A DNA stretch of 64,000 nucleotides from an uncultured Acetatifactor sp. (GTDB taxonomy: Bacteria; Bacillota; Clostridia; Lachnospirales; Lachnospiraceae), in NCBI GenBank assembly GCA_947589505.1, contig CANQCF010000001.1:1-64000 (forward strand). Direction: 5' to 3'. Below are positions 47,590 to 57,117 of this stretch, in pieces (positions within the stretch are counted from its first letter, which is position 1; every line of letters starts with the position of its first letter). The notes beneath the pieces were generated by a model that saw only the letters and a program-made list of their open reading frames with translations, was not told the DNA's origin and did no database searches. The position numbers and the translations under genes were made by a program.

Positions 47590-47695
47590 GAATATATCTT
47601 AGCATAATTTCCTCTGTTTGAATAGCAGAAAATTAACCGGTTCTTTTTTGTCCATCAGATACATAATCTGTATAAAAATAGATCGGGGTCGGAAA

Positions 47696-48022
47696 ATGTA
47701 CGAGGAAGAAATGAATTCCCGGATGGAACTCGCCCAAAAGATGAGAAGCCAGAGCATGGAAAACGGCTATCGGATCGGCCGCGGCTGTTACAAGTCCCCT
47801 GCCTGTGCGGAGGACGAGCAGGACGCCGGCCTCAGGAGGTCCCTGGCGCGTTTGAGGATACTGGCCGTGGTCTTTCTGGTGGCAGGCATCGTCTTCCTGG
47901 ACAAGTGCGGAGGACGGATCGGCGCGCTGGACGCGGACAGAATTTTCCGGATGATCGAGCTGGATTATGAGGACATCCTGACGGAAAAATTTACGGCGCT
48001 CATAGAAAACTGCCGAAGGTGA
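47696..48022 (+). CDS. Small single-pass membrane protein of unknown function
   Basis: MYEEEMNSRMELAQKMRSQ... TM ILAVVFLVAGIVFLDKCGG; ends in the loop of a terminator hairpin. Confidence 0.55.
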   Translation: MYEEEMNSRMELAQKMRSQSMENGYRIGRGCYKSPACAEDEQDAGLRRSLARLRILAVVFLVAGIVFLDKCGGRIGALDADRIFRMIELDYEDILTEKFTALIENCRR

Positions 48023-48042
48023 ACCAATTCCTTCGGCAGTTT
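48007..48042. terminator. Bidirectional terminator between convergent genes
   Basis: AAACTGCCGAAGG / CCTTCGGCAGTTT, 13-bp perfect stem. Confidence 0.8.
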
Positions 48043-48059
48043 GAAATTTTCTGTTCGTA

Positions 48060-49349
48060 TCATTCTCTCTTAGCAAGCTCGGAAGTGATCTCTTCCCAGG
48101 TCACATCCTTTTCCGCCATCAGAACCATCATATGGTACAGGAAATCACAGATCTCGTATTTGATTTCTCCGGCGTTGGGATTTTTCGCCGCGATAACGAT
48201 CTCCGTCGCCTCCTCCCCGATCTTTTTCAGGATCTTATCGATCCCTTTGTCGAAGAGATAGTTTGTATAGGATCCTTCCTTGGGGTTTGCCCTGCGGTCC
48301 CGGATCACAGCCATCACGTTTTCAAACACCTGCAGGGGATTTGCCTGCTCTCCCTCCTGCTCCTGCTTTGTGATCTCGTTAAAGAAGCAGCTCCTGGCGC
48401 CGGTGTGACAGGCGACGCCGACCTGAGTGACTTTCGCGAGTATCGTATCCATATCGCAGTCCGCCGTCAGGGATCTCACAAACTGGAAATGTCCGCTGGT
48501 CTCTCCCTTCATCCACTGGCTCTGCCGGCTCCTGCTGTAGTAATGCATCTTCCCGGTGCGCAGAGTGTCGTAGTAAGCCTCCTCGTTCATATAGGCCACC
48601 ATCAGCACTTCCAGGGTCTTGCAGTCCTGCACCACCACCGGTACAAGTCCGTCGCTGTTTTTCTTAAAATCCTCCCACTCGCAGGCGTAACTCGAAGACG
48701 ATACGTCAATGCCGTTCTGCAGACAGAGTTCCTTCAAGGAAGGGATCTCCTTCACGTTATCGTTGATCGTATTTCCCGTAATCCCCTCCACAGTATCCAG
48801 TCCAAAGATTTCAATCAGCTTGTTCAGGGCTACCTGTTTGATCATCACAACACAGGGAAGGTATGTAATCGCAGCCGTCTCGTGAAGAATGTGCGGATTC
48901 AGGAGGACGAGACCGGACAGAAATTCCTCCGCCAGTTCCAGGTTGTCAGAGATGTGCTCCGGATTTCCCGTAAAGGCCCAGATTTTCTCCCTGCCAAACT
49001 TTTGAGAGACCTCCCGGGTGAGCTGAATGTTGCTCTCCTTATCATAGTTCAGAACCGCCTTCCGGCAGCCCGCATACAATAATTTTTTGACATCCTCCAT
49101 CCGTCTGATGTGACCTGCTCCGATCACATCAGCCCGCACGGAGGAACAGATTTCGCGGATGATATCCAGAGCGTTTTCATGTTCCTGGTCTCCTCTGGAC
49201 ATATCAAAAATAATCAGTTCATCGATATTGTTGTCGTCATAGTATTTGGCGAGCCTGACGGGATCCGTGTCCCGAATATTCGTATCGTTTAAGTTCATGA
49301 CAGCGTGCTGCTGATATAGGTATATGCTGGCGATAAATTTCTTACTCAT
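48060..49349 (-). CDS. hisIE: HisIE (PR-AMP cyclohydrolase / PR-ATP pyrophosphatase) with N-terminal HisA/HisF-like domain
   Basis: His[21 protein letters not shown]...[12 protein letters not shown]; His[18 protein letters not shown]-term [14 protein letters not shown]...[26 protein letters not shown]. Confidence 0.92.
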   Translation of the reverse strand: MSKKFIASIYLYQQHAVMNLNDTNIRDTDPVRLAKYYDDNNIDELIIFDMSRGDQEHENALDIIREICSSVRADVIGAGHIRRMEDVKKLLYAGCRKAVLNYDKESNIQLTREVSQKFGREKIWAFTGNPEHISDNLELAEEFLSGLVLLNPHILHETAAITYLPCVVMIKQVALNKLIEIFGLDTVEGITGNTINDNVKEIPSLKELCLQNGIDVSSSSYACEWEDFKKNSDGLVPVVVQDCKTLEVLMVAYMNEEAYYDTLRTGKMHYYSRSRQSQWMKGETSGHFQFVRSLTADCDMDTILAKVTQVGVACHTGARSCFFNEITKQEQEGEQANPLQVFENVMAVIRDRRANPKEGSYTNYLFDKGIDKILKKIGEEATEIVIAAKNPNAGEIKYEICDFLYHMMVLMAEKDVTWEEITSELAKRE

Positions 49350-49537
49350 TCTCATACTCCCTGGCGGCGAAACAGCCCTGCTATTTCTCAAAACCTCCCG
49401 GCAGGACTGCCCTGCTGCTCTCTTCCTGTAAAAACATAACTGACGTCCCGAGGCAGCTGTGACATCACAAATATACTTTCACAGACATTCATGTATCCAC
49501 ACAAAAATCTTCGGCCGGCAGAATGTTTCCTCTCTGC

Positions 49538-50128
49538 TTAAAGACTGCCCTTCGTACTGAGGACGTCCGTGATCCTCTCGTCGAAACCTGCGGCCATATC
49601 CAGCGCCTTGGCAAAAGACTTAAACATGGCCTCGATGATGTGGTGCTGGTTGCTGCCGGACAATACTTTGATATGCAAATTCATCCCGGCGCTGTAACTC
49701 ACGGCATAAAAGAACTCTCTGACCAGTTCCGTCTCCAGTTCTCCCACTCTCTCCGCGGTGAATTCACACTCAAAATTCAGATAGGGTCTGCCGCAGAGAT
49801 CCACGGCGCACAGGCAGAGGGCGTCGTCCATGGGAAGGATAAAGTACCCATAGCGGCGAATGCCATGCTTCTCTCCTACGGCCTGTCCAATGGCCTGACC
49901 CAGGACGATCCCGGTGTCCTCCACCGTGTGATGGCCGTCCACCTGAAGATCTCCTTTTACCTTACAATCCAAGTCAAAAAAGCCGTGTTTCGCGAAGCCC
50001 TCCAGCATGTGATCAAAAAAACCGATGCCGGTCTGAACGGTGCTCTCGCCTTTTCCGTCCAGATTCAGTGTCAGGGCGATGTCGGTCTCCTTTGTCTTTC
50101 TTTTTATCTCAGCGATCCTGTCTTTCAT
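49538..50128 (-). CDS. hisB: Imidazoleglycerol-phosphate dehydratase
   Basis: TGIGFFDHMLEGFAKHGFFDL, VDGHHTVEDTGIVLGQA. Confidence 0.97.
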   Translation of the reverse strand: MKDRIAEIKRKTKETDIALTLNLDGKGESTVQTGIGFFDHMLEGFAKHGFFDLDCKVKGDLQVDGHHTVEDTGIVLGQAIGQAVGEKHGIRRYGYFILPMDDALCLCAVDLCGRPYLNFECEFTAERVGELETELVREFFYAVSYSAGMNLHIKVLSGSNQHHIIEAMFKSFAKALDMAAGFDERITDVLSTKGSL

Positions 50129-50157
50129 GGGCAGTCGTCCTCCTGTCTGAAACTGCT

Positions 50158-51450
50158 TTATGATTCAAATCTAACTTTAATACTGTTGGCGTGCGCCGTC
50201 AAGCCCTCGCTTTTCGCAAAGAGCTGGATATCCCCGCTGACTGTTTCAAGTGCTTCCCTGGAATAGGAAATAATGCTGGACTTTTTGATAAAGTCGTCCA
50301 CGTTCACCGGGGAGAAAAACTTTGCCGTTCCGTTGGTGGGAAGGATGTGATTGGGGCCCGCGAAGTAATCGCCCAAAGGCTCCGACGCATGCTCGCCCAG
50401 GAAGATCGCGCCGGCGTTGCGGATCCGGGTCATGGTCTCAAAAGGATTTTTTGTCAGGATCTCCAGGTGTTCGGAAGCGATCTCGTTCACGGCGTCTATG
50501 GCGTCCTCCATGGATTCCGCGATCAGGATATAGCCGTAGTTGTCCAGGGATTTCTGAATGATTTCCCGGCGCTCCAGAACCTGCACAAAGCCCTCAACCT
50601 CTCTGTTGACCGTCTGGGCCAGTTCCCGGGAGGTGGTGATCAGGATCGCGCTTGCCAGCTCATCGTGCTCCGCCTGAGAGAGAAGGTCCGCCGCCGCATA
50701 TCTCGGATTTGCGGTCTCGTCCGCAAGGACCAGAATCTCACTGGGCCCGGCTATGGAGTCGATGCTGACATAGCCGTACACGGCCTTTTTCGCCAGCGCC
50801 ACAAAGATATTTCCGGGGCCGGTAATCTTATCCACTTTCGTGATGCTCTCCGTGCCGAAGGCGAGGGCGGCGATGGCCTGGGCCCCGCCCACTTTATAGA
50901 TTTCGTCTACCCCGGCGATATCTGCCGCCGCCAGGGTCCCGGGGTTCACTTTGCCGTCGGCTCCGGGGGGCGTGGTCATGATCACCCGGTCCACGCCGGC
51001 AACTTTTGCGGGGACCACGTTCATCAGCACGCTGCTGGGATAAGCCGCCTTGCCGCCTGGGACATAAACGCCCACCTTTTCAATGGGGGTGATCTTCATG
51101 CCCAGGATCGTCCCGTCGGGCTTTGCATCGAACCAGCTGCTTCGGAGCTGCTTTGTGTGGAAGGCCCGAATATTCTCCGCGGACTTTTTCAGGACTTTAA
51201 TAAGCTCCGGGTCCAGTTTTTCATAGGCCTCGTCGATCTCCTCCCGGGTGACGCGGATATTTTCCGGCGTCAGGGCAAAACGGTCAAATTTTAAGGTATA
51301 GTCAAAGACCGCCCTGTCCCCGTTCTCCCTGACATTGCGCAGGATCTCGTTGACCGTTTCCTCATATTGCCCGTAGTTGTTGGGACTTCTTTTTAATAGG
51401 TCGCTTAAGATATTTTTTTTTGTCTGTGAATTTAACTCCAGGATTTTCAT
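50158..51450 (-). CDS. hisD: Histidinol dehydrogenase
   Basis: YVPGGKAAYPSSVLMNVVPAKVAGV, AGPSEILVLADE, GPNHILPTNGTAKFFSPV. Confidence 0.97.
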   Translation of the reverse strand: MKILELNSQTKKNILSDLLKRSPNNYGQYEETVNEILRNVRENGDRAVFDYTLKFDRFALTPENIRVTREEIDEAYEKLDPELIKVLKKSAENIRAFHTKQLRSSWFDAKPDGTILGMKITPIEKVGVYVPGGKAAYPSSVLMNVVPAKVAGVDRVIMTTPPGADGKVNPGTLAAADIAGVDEIYKVGGAQAIAALAFGTESITKVDKITGPGNIFVALAKKAVYGYVSIDSIAGPSEILVLADETANPRYAAADLLSQAEHDELASAILITTSRELAQTVNREVEGFVQVLERREIIQKSLDNYGYILIAESMEDAIDAVNEIASEHLEILTKNPFETMTRIRNAGAIFLGEHASEPLGDYFAGPNHILPTNGTAKFFSPVNVDDFIKKSSIISYSREALETVSGDIQLFAKSEGLTAHANSIKVRFES

Positions 51451-51546
51451 AGCTGATTTCCTTTCCTTTTCATTTCATTTATCTACAGTCTGTTCCTTCG
51501 TTTCCTGCAATCCTCCTGGGAAGAGTCGAAAACTAACCGCAGTCAT

Positions 51547-51668
51547 AAGAGCTTTCACTTTTGTCTGCGCCTTCGACGGACGAAGGACTTGCATTTTTGG
51601 ACGCTGCTTCGATGGGCATTCGATGGGCGGCAGGACTTCCACCTTTGTACGCGCCTTCGACGGCCGGA
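51547..51668. repeat. Degenerate tandem repeat, about 3 units of 36-48 bp
   Basis: Repeated (A)GGACTT(G/C)CA(T/C)(T/C)TTTG..CGC(G/T)C(C)TTCGA(C/T)GG units between hisG and hisD. Confidence 0.75.
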
Positions 51669-51690
51669 CCGGGACAGGTTTCATCCAATC

Positions 51691-52377
51691 TCAGGCTTCG
51701 CCCTTCTCTGCGAGATAGTTCCGGATCTTTAGAACAAGATCCCGGATCCTCTCCTTCTCCATCTGCATGCTCACGGGATTGACGATCATCCGTGCGCTTA
51801 AGGGGCAGACCTCCTCCAAGACTACCAGCCCGTTCTCTCTAAGGGTGGATCCGGTCTCCACGATATCCACGATCACGTCCGAGAGCTGCACCAAGGCCCC
51901 CAGCTCCACGGAGCCGTTTAGTTTAATGAGATCCACGGTCTGGTGCTTTTTATTGTAAAAGTAATCCTTTGCGATATTGGGGTACTTGCTGGCCACCCGG
52001 ATCCTCTCGTGGCGCTGCAGGAGCTCCCTGGCGGATGCCGGGCCGCAGACGCACATCTTGCATTTTCCGAACCCCAGGTCCAGAACCTCGTATACATTCC
52101 GGTTCTCCTCCATCACGGTATCGGACCCCGCCACGCCGATATCGGCGCTGCCGAGCTCCACGTAAGTGGGAACGTCCGGTCCCTTTGCCAGGAAAAACTT
52201 CATCTTCAGCTCTTCGTTGACAAAGATGAGCTTCCGGGAATTTTTGTCCTTCATCTCCTCGCAGGTGATCCCCACCTGTTCCAGAATCTCCAGAGTTTTA
52301 TTGGCAAGACGCCCCTTTCCCAGGGCGAAAGTCAGGTAATGTTCGTCGTTGAACCTCTGATCAGCCATGGCTCTCAT
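51691..52377 (-). CDS. hisG: ATP phosphoribosyltransferase (short form)
   Basis: LTFALGKGRLANKTLEILEQVGI, GSADIGVAGSDTVMEE, DIVETGSTLRENGLVVLEEV. Confidence 0.95.
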   Translation of the reverse strand: MRAMADQRFNDEHYLTFALGKGRLANKTLEILEQVGITCEEMKDKNSRKLIFVNEELKMKFFLAKGPDVPTYVELGSADIGVAGSDTVMEENRNVYEVLDLGFGKCKMCVCGPASARELLQRHERIRVASKYPNIAKDYFYNKKHQTVDLIKLNGSVELGALVQLSDVIVDIVETGSTLRENGLVVLEEVCPLSARMIVNPVSMQMEKERIRDLVLKIRNYLAEKGEA

Positions 52378-53506
52378 CCCTCCCTTTCCCTGCGGACGCT
52401 GTCAGCGCGGCGTTCTTTCCCTCCCGCCGCATTTTCTGAACCAGTTCCAGTTTTTTTTCAAAATCCCCGGGGATCTGCGGATCGTAAGACACCGTCTCCG
52501 GAGCGGAGGTCTTGATCTCCACCCTCTGTCTGGAAAGGGCTTCCAGCAGATCGTCGATGACGATGGCAAACCCGACGGCGGGCGCGTCTTTTCCGAAATG
52601 GCCAAGGAGCGTATCGTAGCGTCCCCCCGTCACCACTGCGCTGCCCACGCCGTATGTGTAGGCCCTGAAGATCACGCCGGTATAGTAATTGTACTTGCTG
52701 AGCATCCCCAGATCATACGAAACGCTGTCCTCCACACCGTAAAGCTTTAAGACTTTGTCCAGTTTCTCCAGCCGTTCGATGGCGGCCAGGGAGCGGTCGT
52801 TTCTGACAAGGGCCTTGGCTTCGCTCAGGGAATTCATGGTGTTAAAGAGATCTGCCACCTTCAGCAGGATCCCGCGGTAGGGCTCCTTTACATTCCTCTC
52901 GCTCAAGAGCTCCTGGGCGGCAAAGAAATTCTTGCCGGAGATACAGGTCCTGAGGTCCAGCTCCGTCTCCTCGTCCAGTCCCGCCTCCTGGCATAGCCCC
53001 TTAAAATATTCCACCTGTCCGATGGAGACCTGAAATTCCTTCAGGCCCACAGCCCGCAGCGCTTCCACCACCAGGGCGATCATCTCTCCGTCCGCCTCCA
53101 CGGAGCCGTCGTTCATCAGCTCCGCGCCCATCTGGGTCACTTCCTTCAGCTTGCCCTGCAGATTTGAGGTGTTGGAAAAGGTATTCCCTTTATAAGTAAA
53201 GCGCAGGGGGATCCGCTCCTCCATATAATATTTTGCGGCGCACCGGGCGATGGAGGGGGTAAAGTCCGGCCGAAGGGCAAGGGTATTCCCCTCCTTGTCG
53301 AAAAATTTATACAGCTCCTTGCTGGGCTTCGTCCCGATCTCCCGGGAAAACACGTCAAAAAATTCAAAGGTTGGGGGCTGGATGCCCTCGTAGCCGTAGC
53401 CGGCGATGAGATCGTGCAGGACTCGTTCCACCTCCTGCTTTTTCGCGTATTCCCTTCCGTAGATATCCCGCACTCCCTCGGGAGTGTGCAGTAAACGTTT
53501 GCTCAT
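52361..53506 (-). CDS. hisZ: ATP phosphoribosyltransferase regulatory subunit / HisRS-like
   Basis: LLHTPEGVRDIYGREYAKKQEVE, LRPDFTPSIARCAAKYY; overlaps short-form hisG. Confidence 0.92.
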   Translation of the reverse strand: MSKRLLHTPEGVRDIYGREYAKKQEVERVLHDLIAGYGYEGIQPPTFEFFDVFSREIGTKPSKELYKFFDKEGNTLALRPDFTPSIARCAAKYYMEERIPLRFTYKGNTFSNTSNLQGKLKEVTQMGAELMNDGSVEADGEMIALVVEALRAVGLKEFQVSIGQVEYFKGLCQEAGLDEETELDLRTCISGKNFFAAQELLSERNVKEPYRGILLKVADLFNTMNSLSEAKALVRNDRSLAAIERLEKLDKVLKLYGVEDSVSYDLGMLSKYNYYTGVIFRAYTYGVGSAVVTGGRYDTLLGHFGKDAPAVGFAIVIDDLLEALSRQRVEIKTSAPETVSYDPQIPGDFEKKLELVQKMRREGKNAALTASAGKGRDESHG

Positions 53507-53700
53507 GATCTGTCTCTTTTCTTTTTATTTCCTTAATCTTTCGGTTTTCACCCCAGACCGCATCTCCGATAAACGGTCAAGTCCGGGAGCAATTTGAAAA
53601 ACAGCTCCGCGCTCTGTCTCCGGAAACCTGCTTGCCAGCACCGGCTGAAGGACAAAACGTTCTTCCGTCCTGATTTCACAGGGTGTTTTGCGTACCAATT

Positions 53701-53754
53701 CAATTTAGCGTGGTAGCGTGCTACCATACTACCATGTTAAATTGTTCCTGTCAA
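53701..53754 (-). promoter_or_regulatory. his operon promoter with 44-bp dyad
   Basis: On - strand TTGACA (53754-53749)-N17-TAGTAT (53731-53726); dyad CAATTTA...TGGTAG...CTACCA...TAAATTG 53701-53744. Confidence 0.7.
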
Positions 53755-53895
53755 GCAGTTTTTTCTGTCCCGGTTGTTGGAACTTTTCTGCCCTGCTTTT
53801 ATTCCTCGTCCCGGTCGGCGTTCCCGTTCTCTTCCGCTGCGTCTCCATCTTCGTTCTGACCGTCTTGTTTCACTCGACCCCAATTTTTATCCCTT

Positions 53896-54435
53896 TTATT
53901 CCCCATCCCGGTCCTCCAGGTCGATCTTCAACCCTTCCAGATAAGGGACCAGGATTCCCTGCTTTTTCGGCAGTGCGTAGGCGGGATTCAGTTCCTCATA
54001 GCGGAAGCTCTTTCGGCCGCCCTCCTTCGCCCGGTCCCAGAAGAACCGCAGCATTTCATAGGGCAGATAGTAAAGTACATCCTTGTGGGTGTAATAGATC
54101 AGAAAAAAAGCGACGCCGCCCTGCTTTTCAAACTTTCCCATGAAGTCCACCTGATGTTCGTGGATGTTCTGCAGGGCGAAAGTGTCTGAGGCACATTCCT
54201 TTGCGTCGAAGCAGACGGGAATCCCCTGGACCGCGCCAATATAGTCCACCGTGCTCTTCTGGTCAAAATAGGCCAGGGTGATCTGCCGCGTGTCCTTGTC
54301 CAGCTTCACCGGGGTGATGGGGGTGGGGATCTTCTGGATCAGCGCCAACTCACTCTCCTCATACTTTTCATTTGTTCGATTGATCATATCCTCCAGGGTG
54401 GATCCCCTGAGGCCTCTGGAATTCCAGGTCGCCAT
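53896..54435 (-). CDS. recU: Holliday junction resolvase RecU
   Basis: NSRGLRGSTLEDMINRTNEKY, STVDYIGAVQGIPVCFDAKEC, HEHQVDFMGKFEKQGGVAFFLI. Confidence 0.93.
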   Translation of the reverse strand: MATWNSRGLRGSTLEDMINRTNEKYEESELALIQKIPTPITPVKLDKDTRQITLAYFDQKSTVDYIGAVQGIPVCFDAKECASDTFALQNIHEHQVDFMGKFEKQGGVAFFLIYYTHKDVLYYLPYEMLRFFWDRAKEGGRKSFRYEELNPAYALPKKQGILVPYLEGLKIDLEDRDGE

Positions 54436-54450
54436 CTTTACTTTCCTCCA

Positions 54451-54546
54451 AGCGTATCCTGCTTTGTGTGTTATCTGCGCGTCAGCATATCCTGCTCTGT
54501 GCATAGGCATGTACTGTTCTGCGTGTCAGCGTATCCTGATCTGCGG
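54451..54546. repeat. Degenerate tandem repeat upstream of recU
   Basis: AGC(G/A)TATCCTGCT(T/C)TGTG-type unit repeated about 4 times. Confidence 0.65.
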
Positions 54547-54707
54547 ACTTTATGGAAACATACCCGACAGATTTCTATGTCCTGTGACTGCCTTTACTCT
54601 AAAAAAATGCAGCGCTGCGGGCAGCAAACCTGTCCCAGGAAGCGGCTTGCGCCGGGGTATTTACAAAAAAACGTCAGCCTGTACCAGTTCAGTCCAAAGA
54701 TTCTTAA

Positions 54708-55118
54708 TCATGCCGAAAATAGTTTACCATGTGTCTGTGCAGAAAGTAGTAAGCAGCATGAAAGACCCGTCACGCAGCCCCATCTCTCCAGCTTTTCCAG
54801 ATAAAAGATCTCCGCTACGCTTCTCTCATCCACCAGATAATGGGTCGTGACCGTAAAATGTTCCGAGCGAAAGACGGGCTTTTCGTTAAAAAATTCCCGG
54901 CAGAACTGCTCCGCCATAAACTTCTGGTCCCCCCAGTCGGAAAATCCTCTCAAAGTCTGCACCGCCGGTCTCAGGGTGATCATGATATACAGTGCCGCCG
55001 TAGAATAGAGCAGCGACAAAAAGGGCAGGACCACAGGAGAAGGTTCCTGCCTCCAAATGAAGAGCACGAGCAAAGAGAAGAAAAAAACGGCGGGAAGGGC
55101 AAGGGTAAGGACGCCCAA
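54708..55118 (-). CDS. Hypothetical membrane protein (possibly with altered C-terminus)
   Basis: Two hydrophobic segments, then EHFTVTTHYLVDERSVAEIFYLEKLERWGCV. Confidence 0.4.
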   Translation of the reverse strand: MGVLTLALPAVFFFSLLVLFIWRQEPSPVVLPFLSLLYSTAALYIMITLRPAVQTLRGFSDWGDQKFMAEQFCREFFNEKPVFRSEHFTVTTHYLVDERSVAEIFYLEKLERWGCVTGLSCCLLLSAQTHGKLFSA

Positions 55119-55131
55119 CGCCTTTCCCGCT

Positions 55132-56295
55132 TTACTCCGGCCACAGCTTTCTCTCCGCCCGCTGAAAGCTGTCCGGCAGGGGCGCCCGGATCGTTTTGCC
55201 GCTCAGAGGCTTCAGAACTTCTTCGTAAGCAGTCAAGGCGGCATACCGAGCCCGAAGGCTCTCCCACTCCGGGAACCGCACATGATCCGCGTGGAGAAGG
55301 TGATGGTTCAGATGAAAGACATTTTTTGTCACAAGATTATCTTTCTTTTCGCCGTACTTGGCGTCTCCCAGCAGGGGATGCCCGACGGAAGCCAGGTGCG
55401 CCCGAATCTGATGGGTCTTCCCGGTAAAAAGCTCTATCTCCAGGAGGGTATAGTCCTCCGTCCACCGCAGCGGGACATATCTGGTGCGTATGGGTGCGGG
55501 ATCCTTTCCGGCGGTTCCCTCTTTCGTTGTTTTTTCTCCGCCGTTGACCAGCACGGTCACTTTGTTGTTCACAGGGTTCTTGACAAGATACCCTTCCAAC
55601 ACCTGCTCTTTTAACAGCCTGCCGTGACAGATCGTCCTGTAAAACTTCCCCAGGAGATGTTCCCTGAGAAGCAGGCTGAGAGCCTGGGTGCCCGCCAGAG
55701 TCTTCCCGCAGAGAACCAGGCCGCTGGTGTTCCTGTCCAGGCGGTTGCAGACGGAAGGACGAAAGGTAACAAGCTCTTCCTCCGTATAAACACCGCTCTG
55801 TAAGAGATAACCGATCAGCCATTCGTTCAGGCTCAGGTCTTCTGGCCTGGCTTTCTGGGTCAGGATCCCGGCGGGCTTGCTTAAAATCAATATATGCGGA
55901 TCCTCATAGAGGACGGAAACCCCTTTCAGGTTATGATAAGCCCTTAAAAACTCTGATTCATCAGTCTCTCGGAGGCTTTGCCGAGAACCGCCCTGTGAGG
56001 AAAAATCCGCTGTCCCGGGATTTCGCATACCGGTATTTCGCATACCGAGATTTATCATACCGGTATCGGATTCTCTGCCCCGGAATTTCAGAAAAGTCTC
56101 CTGGCTGAAAAAACACTGAACCGTATCGCCAAGCCTGAGAATCTCCCCGCCTTCGGCTTTCCTGCCGTTTAAAGTAATGTTCTTTTTCCGAAGCTGCTTG
56201 TAGATAAGGCTGCTCCCCGCTTCCGGCAGGGCCTTGCGGAGAAATTTGTCAAACCGCTGCCCCGCCTCGTTCAAACCGATCTTCAACTCCTGCAT
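55132..56295 (-). CDS. RluA family pseudouridine synthase
   Basis: S4 domain, VCNRLDRNTSGLVLCGKT, TGKTHQIRAHLASVGHPLLGDAKYG. Confidence 0.92.
   Translation of the reverse strand: MQELKIGLNEAGQRFDKFLRKALPEAGSSLIYKQLRKKNITLNGRKAEGGEILRLGDTVQCFFSQETFLKFRGRESDTGMINLGMRNTGMRNPGTADFSSQGGSRQSLRETDESEFLRAYHNLKGVSVLYEDPHILILSKPAGILTQKARPEDLSLNEWLIGYLLQSGVYTEEELVTFRPSVCNRLDRNTSGLVLCGKTLAGTQALSLLLREHLLGKFYRTICHGRLLKEQVLEGYLVKNPVNNKVTVLVNGGEKTTKEGTAGKDPAPIRTRYVPLRWTEDYTLLEIELFTGKTHQIRAHLASVGHPLLGDAKYGEKKDNLVTKNVFHLNHHLLHADHVRFPEWESLRARYAALTAYEEVLKPLSGKTIRAPLPDSFQRAERKLWPE
56020..56064. repeat. In-frame 15-bp minisatellite within the RluA-family gene
   Basis: ATTTCGCATACCGGT / ATTTCGCATACCGAG / ATTTATCATACCGGT, encoding GMINL/GMRNT/GMRNP. 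Confidence 0.85.
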
Positions 56296-56344
56296 CTCTT
56301 CCGCCCTCACATAACGGCATCCGTCCGTTCTTTTTAAAAAAATA

Positions 56345-56929
56345 TCACAGGCTGACACTCTTTAAGGTCGCCGCAATGCCGGCGGAAAGCTCCGGGTCAT
56401 CCTCCATCGTCTGCAGTTCCTCCAGGTGCCGGATATATTGCTTTTTGTCCAGGGATATTTTGATGTCGACATGGGAAAAGGAATCCGCTTTTAAGAGGGG
56501 ATCCATGTGCCTTAAGAAAGCCTGTCTGTCAAAATCTTTGGCGGAGGCGTAGACCCGAACCTGGCTGCCCCGGACCGCCATATGTTCCACCACAAAATTT
56601 TTCTCATACCCGGTAAAGACCATGTCGTACAGGGTGAGCAGGGATCCGGTATGAGGTTCGATCTGCGCCGCGCTTTCTTCGTCCAGTCCCTTGAATCTGC
56701 AGAACATGACAGCGCTTACCGCGCTCTTACTGGCGGGAAGGCACCCCAGGATTGCAACGATGGTCAAAAGATTCATTCGAGTGCCCGTGGTGAGATATCC
56801 CCCCGCAAAGAGGCTCAGAGAGATTCCGAAATACAGTACCGTCCTCAGAATCTCATAACCCTTTTGTGTCTTTAGATAACCCTTAGTCCCTTTATAAGCA
56901 TCCCCGGAAAAAATCCGAAAAAAACGCAT
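56345..56929 (-). CDS. Hypothetical membrane protein
   Basis: 194 aa with two N-terminal TM segments; good coding frame between neighbours. Confidence 0.6.
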   Translation of the reverse strand: MRFFRIFSGDAYKGTKGYLKTQKGYEILRTVLYFGISLSLFAGGYLTTGTRMNLLTIVAILGCLPASKSAVSAVMFCRFKGLDEESAAQIEPHTGSLLTLYDMVFTGYEKNFVVEHMAVRGSQVRVYASAKDFDRQAFLRHMDPLLKADSFSHVDIKISLDKKQYIRHLEELQTMEDDPELSAGIAATLKSVSL

Positions 56930-57117
56930 ATGTGAATGTTCCTTTCTGTCCTCTCAGCAGCCTTTTGAAAGAGCTGTTCCCTCTTTTTGGTCGTTCTGCG
57001 CCGGTACTCCAATCTTCCGGCGCTTTTCTGGTTTCCCTGTTGCCCGCGGCTGCCCTATTGCATCCGGTTCCCTGTTGCGCCAGATTTATCCTATCGCTTG
57101 TTGTGTGCCAGGCTGCC

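Noticed and set aside
48132-51294. Long plus-strand ORFs opposite hisIE, hisB and hisD
   Set aside because: Antisense to well-supported his genes.
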